A model generated the notes under the pieces. The model searched no databases. It saw nothing but the letters and a program-made list of their open reading frames with translations, and was not told the DNA's origin. A program made the translations under genes and the position numbers. This document shows positions 1 through 7,752 of a DNA stretch of 20,881 nucleotides, piece by piece. Positions within the stretch are counted from its first letter, which is position 1. The number at the start of each line of letters is the position of its first letter. Origin of the DNA: Polyrhizophydium stewartii (Eukaryota > Chytridiomycota > Chytridiomycetes > Rhizophydiales); the NCBI GenBank assembly GCA_027604665.1, contig JADGIZ010000182.1:1-20881 (forward strand), written 5' to 3'.

Positions 1-35
1 CGCCCGCCCGCACACACGCACACACGCACCTCGCG
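1..35. repeat. CA/CG-rich simple sequence
   Basis: The first bases are an irregular run of CCG, CACA and CGCA units of microsatellite type. It sits at the window edge, so its full length is unknown. No function is assigned. Confidence 0.5.
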
Positions 36-60
36 CCTGCTTGACAGTCACCGCCTCACA

Positions 61-180
61 ATGCTCTTGAACCCCGCTCGCCGCTCCATCCAGGTCTGGC
101 GCCCGCGCATCCAGCGCGCGGCCGGCCTAACCGTCGCAGCGCTCTTTATCGCCCAGGTCGCACAAGAGGTCAAGCTATAG
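61..180 (+). CDS. possible 39-aa small membrane protein, or 3' exon of a gene outside the window
   Basis: An ATG at 61 opens a 39-codon frame ending in TAG at 178-180. The product starts MLLNPARRSIQVWRPRI, with many basic and no acidic residues. It continues with a short hydrophobic stretch (AAGLTVAALFIAQVA, about residues 20-34) and a charged end (QEVKL). A basic amphipathic start followed by one hydrophobic helix resembles small mitochondrial membrane subunits, but I recognise no family. The frame has no stop back to base 1, and a splice-acceptor-like TTGACAG precedes it at 41-47. It could therefore be a terminal exon of a gene that begins to the left. It would converge on gene A. Low confidence. 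Confidence 0.3.
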   Translation: MLLNPARRSIQVWRPRIQRAAGLTVAALFIAQVAQEVKL

Positions 181-470
181 ATCATCGGTCCTCGCACCGC
201 ACTCATGCATCTCCCGCCCGCCGTACATGCGCGCACACACACCACGCGCTTGCATCGGCGTCCATGCCTTTACGGCTGTTACCACCCGCATCGTCGTCCC
301 GATTTCTGTTCTTTGCATGCATGCATCCGGCACATGAACTCTACTTTTTTTGCACCGAACTGTCGCTGTTTGCCGGCGGACAAAGCTGCCACCACACTCG
401 TGAGTACGAGCGGAACAAAAATGGTCTGTATTTGGTGAAGATCCGGAGAAGGCAGAAGGTGCGAGAGGGT
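181..470. other. intergenic region, nothing coding seen
   Basis: 290 bp between the small plus-strand frame and the stop codon of gene A. It holds short pyrimidine-rich runs and ATGCATGC-like simple sequence near 317-326. It should contain the 3' untranslated regions of the converging units. I see no gene or RNA here. Confidence 0.5.
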
Positions 471-2789
471 CTAGTGATAGCGCTTGCCGTTGGTCAGATG
501 CGTGACCAGCTTGGGCCGGTCGAGCGTGATATGGCCGAACATTGGGTCGTCGCGCGTGCCAAAGGGCTCGCCCACACGCACGATCGTGTCGTATGCCTGC
601 CAGATGGTGTGTGGCGGCGCGTTACAGAGCATCTCGGTGCCTGTGATGATGTTGGAGCTGTTGAGCATCAGCGTAAAGTAGACAGGGTCCCGTGTCAAGC
701 GCACGGCCGGGCCGATAGGGTTGGGGCTGAGCAGCCACGGCGCAAAGCACAGGCTGGAGATGCCTGTGACAAAGAGCTGGAACGACAGGATGAAGATGGC
801 AATGTTGGCGCCGTATGCGACGAGGTCGAGCGACGAGACACCAAGAATCTCCATGTTGTGGACGCATGTGTCGCCCTCGCTGATGTAGGTGCGCTGGACG
901 CCGGCGCGGAGCAGGACTGCGAACATGGCCTCGATGCCAGCCTCGATGAGGGACGGATCGATAGCAATGAGGTTCGGCGTTGCCCACCAAAGGAGCGGGT
1001 TGACAGTGCCAGGGAACGTTGGGGGCAAGCGAGTGTGTGAGAACGGACCCTCGAGAATTGCATTCATGGCGTTCGAGAGCCAGTATTGCAGATCGGCAGG
1101 CTCGGAGAGCGTGCGAACCTCGACCAGCCTCGGCGCGATCGACGCAGTGGTGCCGTCCGACATGTACTGGACCATGATCGTTGCATGACGGTGGTTGCTG
1201 ATTTCGGTGAAGCACACGGGCACAAATGGGTTCGTTCCGTTTGTGCCGCCGCAAAGATAGGTGTGGCTCAGCATCGTGATGATCTTGAGCGAGCTGGTGC
1301 CGTTGATGAACGCGTTCGCCATGCCCTCGACCGTGCCGAGAACAGATAGCTCAGAGAGAAGCGTCGGCGCTATGTTTGCCGGGACGCCGACAGACGCAAG
1401 CCCAGTGAGGTCTGTCGTTGGCGCGCAGCGGCATTCTGTCGATATATCGGCCGTGAATCCTTCGCCCACGAGCTTGTCGCCGTCGCCGAGGTCGCCAATG
1501 TACTGCGGCGCCATGATAGCAGTGGTGAGGTTGACGTCAGGATTCTCGGATCGCATGACGCCCAGCGCGCTACCAAAGATGAACTCGGAGACGCCGTTTT
1601 CAACTACCAATGTCGGCCAGTTGCGGTCGACAACCTGTCCAGTCTGCCTATACATGAGGCATTTGACATGCCCTTGGTCCTGGCGGATAATGTTGCCCCT
1701 TAGCGCCGTGGCCGTGAGTGGGGTGAGCCAAAGGATGGCGTGCAGCGTGATCCACAGCAGCGAGCTGCGCGCAAGCAGCTTGCGGCACGTGCTGTTGAGC
1801 GACAGCTGGTTGGCGAATGGGAGCTTGAGGAAGGTGGATACTTGGAGGAAGCCGCACACGGCGAGCGAGTAGCCCCTCTTTGATGCGAGCTTCTCGCCAA
1901 AGAATGCGGAGGCGCCGCCATCAAGCGCATGCGATGTGACAAAGTTCGAGATCAGCAGCACTAGCTCGAGGATCACGCAGCCGATGCTGGTCGAGATCTC
2001 GCTTGGCAGCGGGATCACCACGCCTTTGCGGAGTTGCAATATCGCGGCGATCATGAGTGCGTTTGCAGCCAACGAGATCCAGCACCACCGCATCTCGTAG
2101 AGCTTCGTTGAAGTCGTCTCGCTGACTTCGCGCGCGGTGGGGAAGCGGCTGTTGGTGCTGTCCGAGGTCGCAATGGACGACGCGCGCATCTCGGGTCGCA
2201 CCTTCACGAGATTGCCCTCGCTTGTGTCGTCGTCATTGTTTGCTGCATCTGGCGATCCCCGCTCGGACGAGCTGGGTTTCCAGGTCGCGTCGGGCGGCAG
2301 GTCCTGCTGAGTCGTTTGGGCCTTACTCAGGTTGTCGTAGAGGTTGATAGACTGTTTCCGCACAGGAGCCGCCTGTTGAGGGTGCGGCTGTTGCTGCTGC
2401 TGTTGCTGCTGCCGAAGCGCCTGGTGTAGCTCGTGCGTCTGGGTCTCTCGGGGCTCGTTTGGCTCGTGTTGCTTGAGATTTGCCGACTGCCCGGCATCGT
2501 CTGAGCTGCGCCGAGGCCTAGCGTCGTCTGAGTGAGTTGAAAGAGGCTGGGCGCTGCGGGTCGAGGCCTTGAGCGGAAGGTGTTCTGCTGGCGCATCTTC
2601 GTCCATGTCAATCACCTCGGCCGAGGCAATGGGTCTGTGGATAGCCTGCAGCGAGAACTTGACGCTGTTGTGGCTTGCGCCTTTCTGCGTCGATGCCTCG
2701 CGCCGCCTCGCCTGTCTGGGCGATAGCGGCTTTCCCCCCTCGCCCTCGCCGTCGATGTTGATGCGGTCCGAGCTGGCCTTGCGGTCCAT
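471..2789 (-). CDS. paralogue A: multi-pass membrane protein of an unrecognised family (772 aa)
   Basis: One uninterrupted frame, last of four tandem paralogues in transcription order. I chose the ATG at 2789 because the frame further upstream opens only with TTG, and because MDRKASSDRINI aligns with the start of gene B (MQNKGSSDRIAI). Layout: a charged low-complexity N-terminus (residues 1-230) with a KPLSPR motif, an SVKFS motif, an acidic DMDEDAPAEHLP patch and an eight-Gln run; a conserved SETTSTKLYEMRWCW block near 225-235; membrane segments near 236-256, 268-287 and 343-363; a region of about 290 residues with sequons (NLTT, NGTS, NGTN) and CRC, CGG and GDTCVHN cysteine motifs; a fourth membrane segment near 658-686; and a tail ending LTNGKRYH. 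I infer that both ends are cytosolic and the long region is extracellular or lumenal. The family and function are unknown to me. Confidence 0.85.
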   Translation of the reverse strand: MDRKASSDRINIDGEGEGGKPLSPRQARRREASTQKGASHNSVKFSLQAIHRPIASAEVIDMDEDAPAEHLPLKASTRSAQPLSTHSDDARPRRSSDDAGQSANLKQHEPNEPRETQTHELHQALRQQQQQQQQPHPQQAAPVRKQSINLYDNLSKAQTTQQDLPPDATWKPSSSERGSPDAANNDDDTSEGNLVKVRPEMRASSIATSDSTNSRFPTAREVSETTSTKLYEMRWCWISLAANALMIAAILQLRKGVVIPLPSEISTSIGCVILELVLLISNFVTSHALDGGASAFFGEKLASKRGYSLAVCGFLQVSTFLKLPFANQLSLNSTCRKLLARSSLLWITLHAILWLTPLTATALRGNIIRQDQGHVKCLMYRQTGQVVDRNWPTLVVENGVSEFIFGSALGVMRSENPDVNLTTAIMAPQYIGDLGDGDKLVGEGFTADISTECRCAPTTDLTGLASVGVPANIAPTLLSELSVLGTVEGMANAFINGTSSLKIITMLSHTYLCGGTNGTNPFVPVCFTEISNHRHATIMVQYMSDGTTASIAPRLVEVRTLSEPADLQYWLSNAMNAILEGPFSHTRLPPTFPGTVNPLLWWATPNLIAIDPSLIEAGIEAMFAVLLRAGVQRTYISEGDTCVHNMEILGVSSLDLVAYGANIAIFILSFQLFVTGISSLCFAPWLLSPNPIGPAVRLTRDPVYFTLMLNSSNIITGTEMLCNAPPHTIWQAYDTIVRVGEPFGTRDDPMFGHITLDRPKLVTHLTNGKRYH
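2390..2413 (-). repeat. CAG/CAA repeat encoding eight glutamines in paralogue A
   Basis: Mixed CAG and CAA codons encode Q8 within the disordered N-terminus (HQALR, then Q8, then PHPQQ). Genes C and D have no such run. B has a His/Gln-rich stretch in the comparable region instead. This is a length-variable coding repeat. Confidence 0.8.
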
Positions 2790-3152
2790 CGCGGCAGTGT
2801 TTTCGAAATGGTTGCGCCGCGTCCAAGGCAAGTCGATGTGTCGCTTTCGTCGTGATTTTGGCGACGCCCAGACGCATAACAGTCTCTTTTGATTTCCATG
2901 GCCACAACTGGCTTAGCGGCCTATCAATGATGCCAACCACACTTGAAAACAGCGACCGTTTTCTCAAGACGACTTTTTGGAAGGACTTGAAAGGGGAGCT
3001 TCAATTCAGATAGAACGCAGTGCGCAAGACGTCACCGATCCACGCCGCCGCCTCGGAGACAAGGCGTAGAACCAGCGCTGGTCTACAGAGAAGCAAGAAA
3101 AAAGTAAAGTGGAGCCAAAAGAGCGGAAACCGACAAGACAAGATGCGCTTTC
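2790..3152. promoter_or_regulatory. A/B intergenic region: 5' region of A and 3' region of B
   Basis: 363 bp between two minus-strand genes. The part next to the A start holds a TTTCGAAAA element about 12 nt before the ATG, resembling elements before the B and C starts. The part next to the B stop (about 3108-3165) aligns with the 3' flank of gene C (about 5643-5701), sharing a CCAAAAGA..CGGAA..CGACAAG-like track and CTTTCTCAGTAATAGCG. The duplication unit therefore extended past the stop codon. I see no coding sequence or clear TATA box. Confidence 0.5.
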
Positions 3153-5405
3153 TCAGTAATAGCGTTTGCCGTTGGTGAGGTGCGTTAATAGCTTTGGACG
3201 ATCCAGAGTCACATGCCCGAAAATGGGATCATTGCGAGTACCAATTGGCTCGCCAACGCGCACGATCGTGTCGTATGCCTGCCAGATGGCGTGCGGCGGC
3301 GCGTTACAGAGCATCTCGGTGCCGCCAGAAATGCTCGAGCTGTTGAGCATCGTCGTAAAATAGACGTGGTCCCGTGTCAAGCGCACGGCGGGGCCGATCG
3401 GATTGGGGCTGAGAAGCCATGGGATATAGCACAAAATTGTGACAGCCGTTGCAAAAAGCTGGAACGACAGGATAAAGATGGCAACGTTGGCGCCGTAGTC
3501 GGCCAGGTCGAGCGACGAAACGCCGAGAATCTCCATGTTGTGAACGCATGTGTCGCCTTCGCTGATATACGTGCGCTGGACGCCGGCGCGGAGCAGGACT
3601 GCGAACATGGTCTCGATGCCAGCCTCGATGAGAGACGGATCGAGAGCAATGAGGTTTGGTGTTGCCCACCAAAGGAGCGGGTTGACGGCGCCGGGGAACG
3701 TCGGCGGCAGGCGCGTGTGTGAGAATGGGCCTTCCAGGATTGCATTCATGGCGTTCGAGAGCCAGTATTGCAGATCAGCCGCCCCTAAAAGCGAGCGAAT
3801 CTCAACCTGGCGCGGGGCGATTGACGCCATCGTGCCGTCCGACATGTACTGGATCATGATTTCTGCATGGCGGTGGTTGCTTATTTCGGTAAAGCACACG
3901 GGCACAAACGTATTAGTCTCGTTGATGCCGCCGCAAATGTTTGTGCGGCTGAGCATCGTGATAATGTTGAGCGAGCTGGTGCCGTTGATGAAAGCGTTTG
4001 CCATGCCGGTGCCGCCGTTGAGTCCGGCATACTCGGCCAGGAGTGATGGGGCGATGTTCGACGATACTCCGACTGCAGAAAGGCCATCCAAATCGATTGA
4101 CGGCGCACACTCGCAGTTTGTGGAAATATCGGCCGAGAACCCAGGACCAACAACCTTGTCGCCGTCGCCAACGTCGCTGATGAACTGCGGCGCTATGATC
4201 GCGGTGGTAACGTTGACGCCAGGATTCTCGGATCGCATGACGCCCAGCGCGCTACCAAAGATGAACTCGGAGACGCCGTTCTCGACGGTGAGCGTGGGCC
4301 ACTTGCGATCAAGAGGCCTGCCTCTCTGGCGGTACACGACACACTGGATTGTCCCTTGGTCGAGTCGCACAACATCTCCCTTGAGCGCCGTCGCCGTGAG
4401 TGGGGTGAGCCAAAGGATGGCGTGCAGCGTGATCCACAGCAGCGAGCTGCGCGCAAGCAGCTTGCGACAGGTGCTGTTGAGCGACAGCTGGTTGGCGAAC
4501 GGAAGCTTGAGGAAGGTGGACACTTGGAGGAAGCCGCACACGGCGAGCGAGTAGCCCTTCTTTGATGCGAGCTTCTCGCCAAAGAATGCGGAGGCGCCGC
4601 CATCAAGCGCATGCGATGTGACAAAGTTCGAGATCAGCAGCACGAGCTCGAGGATCACGCAGCCGATGCTTGTTGATATCTCGCCTCCGATGGGGATGAT
4701 AATCCCCGACTGAAGACGCACAATGATCAGAATCATGACCGAGTTGAGAATCGCCGCTGCACAGCACCACCGCATCTCGTAGAGCTTCGTTGAAGTCGTC
4801 TCGCTGACTTCGCGCGCGGTGGGGAAGCGGCTGTTGGTGCTGTCCGAGGTGGCAATGGACGACGCGCGCATCTCGGGCCGCAACTTGACGAGGTTGCCTG
4901 AGCTCATGATGGCCGCGTCGGGCGAGTTTGGGGTGTGCCTTTGCGGAGGCGCATTCTCGTACGCGGCTGGCGAGATTCCCGCATTGGCCTGACTGAGACG
5001 GCCGTAAGTGTGCGATGCATCTTGCTGACTCGGAGCAGAGGCCTGATGGGAATGGGAATGTTGCGAGTCGTGGTTTCGATGCTGCAGACGCTGATGCTGC
5101 TGTTCGAGCATGTCCGGCTGCAGCGCATGTGCATGCGACTCGATTTGGTGCTGCAAACCGTGGCCGTGCGGCTGTGCAGCAAAGTGAAGATCGCCATGAG
5201 GCAAGTGCTCTTCTGGAACGTCTTCGTCCACATTGATGATCTCGGCCGAGGCGATCGGGCGAGGGATGCTCTGACAGGAAAACTTGACACTGGCATGGCT
5301 GGCGGTCTTGCCAGCAGGTTCCTCGCGCCGTTGTGCAGACCTCGGCGACAGCTTATCGCCATCGCTCTCGATCGCGATACGATCTGAGCTGCCTTTGTTT
5401 TGCAT
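3153..5405 (-). CDS. paralogue B: multi-pass membrane protein of an unrecognised family (750 aa)
   Basis: One uninterrupted frame with the same layout as A. The N-terminus (1-200) carries LSPRSAQRRE, SVKFS and a VDEDVPEEHLPH patch, then a His/Gln-rich stretch (HGHGLQHQ, QHSHSHQ) where A has poly-Gln. The block SETTSTKLYEMRWCC precedes membrane segments near 215-240, 247-265 and 322-340. The long region that follows carries sequons (NVTT, NGTS, NETN) and the paired motifs NCECAP and CGGINETN, and ends with GDTCVHNMEILG before a membrane segment near 637-663. The tail is RPKLLTHLTNGKRYY. Long tracts match A almost base for base, while the first membrane segment and N-terminus differ. The C-terminal tract is closer to C. 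Function unknown; probably a surface or endomembrane protein. Confidence 0.85.
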   Translation of the reverse strand: MQNKGSSDRIAIESDGDKLSPRSAQRREEPAGKTASHASVKFSCQSIPRPIASAEIINVDEDVPEEHLPHGDLHFAAQPHGHGLQHQIESHAHALQPDMLEQQHQRLQHRNHDSQHSHSHQASAPSQQDASHTYGRLSQANAGISPAAYENAPPQRHTPNSPDAAIMSSGNLVKLRPEMRASSIATSDSTNSRFPTAREVSETTSTKLYEMRWCCAAAILNSVMILIIVRLQSGIIIPIGGEISTSIGCVILELVLLISNFVTSHALDGGASAFFGEKLASKKGYSLAVCGFLQVSTFLKLPFANQLSLNSTCRKLLARSSLLWITLHAILWLTPLTATALKGDVVRLDQGTIQCVVYRQRGRPLDRKWPTLTVENGVSEFIFGSALGVMRSENPGVNVTTAIIAPQFISDVGDGDKVVGPGFSADISTNCECAPSIDLDGLSAVGVSSNIAPSLLAEYAGLNGGTGMANAFINGTSSLNIITMLSRTNICGGINETNTFVPVCFTEISNHRHAEIMIQYMSDGTMASIAPRQVEIRSLLGAADLQYWLSNAMNAILEGPFSHTRLPPTFPGAVNPLLWWATPNLIALDPSLIEAGIETMFAVLLRAGVQRTYISEGDTCVHNMEILGVSSLDLADYGANVAIFILSFQLFATAVTILCYIPWLLSPNPIGPAVRLTRDHVYFTTMLNSSSISGGTEMLCNAPPHAIWQAYDTIVRVGEPIGTRNDPIFGHVTLDRPKLLTHLTNGKRYY

Positions 5406-5689
5406 TGATTTCGAGAAAGACCGAAATTACTCTGCGGGGGCGAGAACAAAGGCGTCATGATGGCGCCAAGCCTCTTGCGAGGACGGTGCGGCAGCTTTTA
5501 CGAGTGGGCTGGTTGCGATGTTCACGAGTTTTATTAAAGATGAAGTGCAGCACACGAGAAGTCGAAAGCCCAAGCCGCCACCAAAGAGTGCCAGAAATTG
5601 TGGAGCCCTAGGCGAGAATGGGCCGGGCTGGATCTAAAGAAGGCAATGCCAAAAGAACCGGAACCGGCAAGCCAAGATGCGGCGCTTTC
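5406..5689. promoter_or_regulatory. B/C intergenic region
   Basis: 284 bp. Directly before the B ATG (minus strand) the sequence reads TTTCTCGAAATCA, close to the element before C and A. A CCCCCGCAG string at about 5430-5438 (minus strand) could be the acceptor of a leader intron, but I found no matching exon. The end next to C contains the 3' flank shared with B. No gene seen. Confidence 0.45.
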
Positions 5690-7645
5690 TCAGTAATAGC
5701 GCTTGCCGTTGGTGAGGTGCGTCAATAGCTTAGGGCGATCAACAGCCAGCTGGCCATAGGCCGGATCGTCCCGAGTACCAATTGGCTCGCCAACGCGCAC
5801 GATTGTGTCGTATGCCTGCCAGATGGCGTGCGGCGGTGCGTTGCAGAGCACTTCGGTACCGCCAGAAATGCTCGAGCTGTTCATGATCCTTGTGAAAAAG
5901 ATAGAATCTCTTGCCAAGCGCACGGCGGGGCCGATCGGGTTGGGGCTGAGCAGCCACGGCACAAAGCAGAGGATGGAGACGACGGTGGCAAAGAGCTGGA
6001 ACGATAGGATAAAGATGGCAACGTTGGCGCCGTAGTCAGCCAGGTCGAGCGATGAGACACCAAGAAGCTCCATGTTGTGAACGCATGTGTCGCCTTCGCT
6101 GATGTACGTGCGCTGGACGCCGGCGCGGAACAAGATCGAGAACATGGTCTCGATGCCAGCTTCGATGAGCGACGGATCAACGCCGATGAGGTTCGGCGTT
6201 GTCCACCACAGGAGCGGATTGACAGCGCCTGGGAACGTCGGCGGCAGGCGAAAGCTGGAAAAGGGGCCTCCCAAGATGGCAGACATGGCAGTCGATGCCC
6301 AGTAGCCCATGTTTGCCGGCGCACCTAGCTTGCGCACAAAGACGCTCTTCTGCGCAACTGAAGCCGTTGTGCCATCGGTCATGTAAATTACACCGACGAC
6401 GGCGTTGTAGTGGTTGCTCAGTGTGGTCTTGCAAACCGGGACAAAGGGATTGGTTTCGTTCACGCCTCCGCACACAATTGTTCCGCCGACCAGGGTGATG
6501 ATTGATGGCGCTTTGGTGTCGTTGATGAAGGCGTTGGCCAGCCCCATTGCTCCCTTGAGCGGCGCATAAGCATCCAGCAGTGGTGCGGCGATGCTTGCAT
6601 TGATTCCAATCGAAGTCAGGCCAGACATATCGGATGTTGGTGCACACTCGCAGGTGGTTGAAATGTCGATGGTGAATCCTGAGCCGATAATCATGTCCTG
6701 CTTGCCGATCGATCCGATCGCTTGCGGCGGGATTATCGCCGTGGTGACGTTGACGTCTGGATTCTCAGATCGCATGATGCCCAGAGCCGAGCCAAAGATG
6801 AGCTCGGCAACGCCAGTCTCGACTATGACAGTCGGCCAGCGCCGGTCAATTGGCTGACCGCGCTGCTTGTACATGAGGCACTCGATCGTCTTCTCGTCGC
6901 GGCGCACCAGATCTCCTTTGAGCGCCGTCGCCGTCAGCGGCGTAAACCAGAGGATAACATTCAGCGTGATCCACAGCAGCGAGCATCGCGCGAGCAGCTT
7001 GCAGCACGTGCTGTTGAGCGACAGCTGGGTCGCAAACGAAAGCTTCTCGAAGCTGCTTGCTTGCAGGAACCCGCACACAGCGAGCGAGTAGCCCTTCTTG
7101 GATGCAAGCTTCTCGCCAAAGAACGCCGAGGCGCCGCCGTCGAGCGCGTTGGAAGTGACAATGTTCGAGACGAGCAAAGCGAGCTCGAGAATAACGCAGC
7201 CGACGCTGGTGCTGACATCGATCGACAGAGGCACAATGACCCCTGACCGCAGCTGTGTGATCAGCAAGATCATGGCGCAGTTCACAACCGCGGCCACCCA
7301 GCACCAGCGCATCTCGAAGAGCCTCGTCGACGCTGTCTCGCTGATCTCGCGTGCATTCACAAAGCCTGCTGCGGAACTTCCGGCAGTATTGGTTGAGGCG
7401 CAGAATTCTGCGCGGACCTTGCCGAGCTCACCAACGCTAATGCCGCTCTGCTCCATGTCACCATCAGCACGTGCGCTCTTGCGCCGCGTCCTGCGCATCC
7501 CGATCTCCGGCGACTCTGCGGCAAGCAGACCGGGACTGCTCTCAGGAGGGTCCATCGCGGCAGGCAAGGGCTCCGAAGGCGACTCGTAGATATCGATCTG
7601 CTCGGATGGCCAAAACTTGAGATCCGATTGCGCTTTCCCGCTCAT
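5690..7645 (-). CDS. paralogue C: multi-pass membrane protein of an unrecognised family (651 aa)
   Basis: Same family as A and B with a much shorter N-terminus (about 110 residues before the membrane block). I chose the ATG at 7645 (MSGKAQSDLKFWPSEQ) because the TTCTCGAAA element seen before B lies directly upstream. An in-frame ATG at 7699 would add 18 residues and cannot be excluded. Visible parts: SETASTRLFEMRWCW near 103-117, membrane segments near 117-137, 147-165 and 223-243, a sequon-rich region (NVTT, NASI, NDTK, NETN) with TCECAPTSD and GDTCVHNMELLG motifs, a membrane segment near 538-567, and a tail ending RPKLLTHLTNGKRYY. It lacks the SVKFS motif and the VDED patch of A and B, so the N-terminus has diverged or been replaced. 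Function unknown. Confidence 0.83.
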   Translation of the reverse strand: MSGKAQSDLKFWPSEQIDIYESPSEPLPAAMDPPESSPGLLAAESPEIGMRRTRRKSARADGDMEQSGISVGELGKVRAEFCASTNTAGSSAAGFVNAREISETASTRLFEMRWCWVAAVVNCAMILLITQLRSGVIVPLSIDVSTSVGCVILELALLVSNIVTSNALDGGASAFFGEKLASKKGYSLAVCGFLQASSFEKLSFATQLSLNSTCCKLLARCSLLWITLNVILWFTPLTATALKGDLVRRDEKTIECLMYKQRGQPIDRRWPTVIVETGVAELIFGSALGIMRSENPDVNVTTAIIPPQAIGSIGKQDMIIGSGFTIDISTTCECAPTSDMSGLTSIGINASIAAPLLDAYAPLKGAMGLANAFINDTKAPSIITLVGGTIVCGGVNETNPFVPVCKTTLSNHYNAVVGVIYMTDGTTASVAQKSVFVRKLGAPANMGYWASTAMSAILGGPFSSFRLPPTFPGAVNPLLWWTTPNLIGVDPSLIEAGIETMFSILFRAGVQRTYISEGDTCVHNMELLGVSSLDLADYGANVAIFILSFQLFATVVSILCFVPWLLSPNPIGPAVRLARDSIFFTRIMNSSSISGGTEVLCNAPPHAIWQAYDTIVRVGEPIGTRDDPAYGQLAVDRPKLLTHLTNGKRYY

Positions 7646-7752
7646 TTTCGAGAATGGGCAAACGTTGGGAATATCCCAACTTTTATTTGCCAAAAACATG
7701 TGTGCCAACCGTGCCAGAAAATAGGAGAAAGCCGGTGGCGCATGCGTTTCGA
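7646..7752. promoter_or_regulatory. C/D intergenic region
   Basis: Only 107 bp separate the chosen C start from the D stop, the tightest spacing in the array. The end near C carries CATTCTCGAAA immediately before the ATG. The rest must hold the D 3' untranslated region and the C promoter. Confidence 0.45.

Noticed and set aside
2790..2831. N-terminal extension of gene A from a TTG codon at 2831
   Set aside because: Nuclear genes rarely start at TTG, and the ATG at 2789 aligns with the start of gene B.
3550..4554. 334-codon plus-strand frame opposite gene B (similar ones lie opposite A, C and D)
   Set aside because: The same antisense frames recur in each paralogue because the coding strand is conserved. 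They are shadows, not genes.
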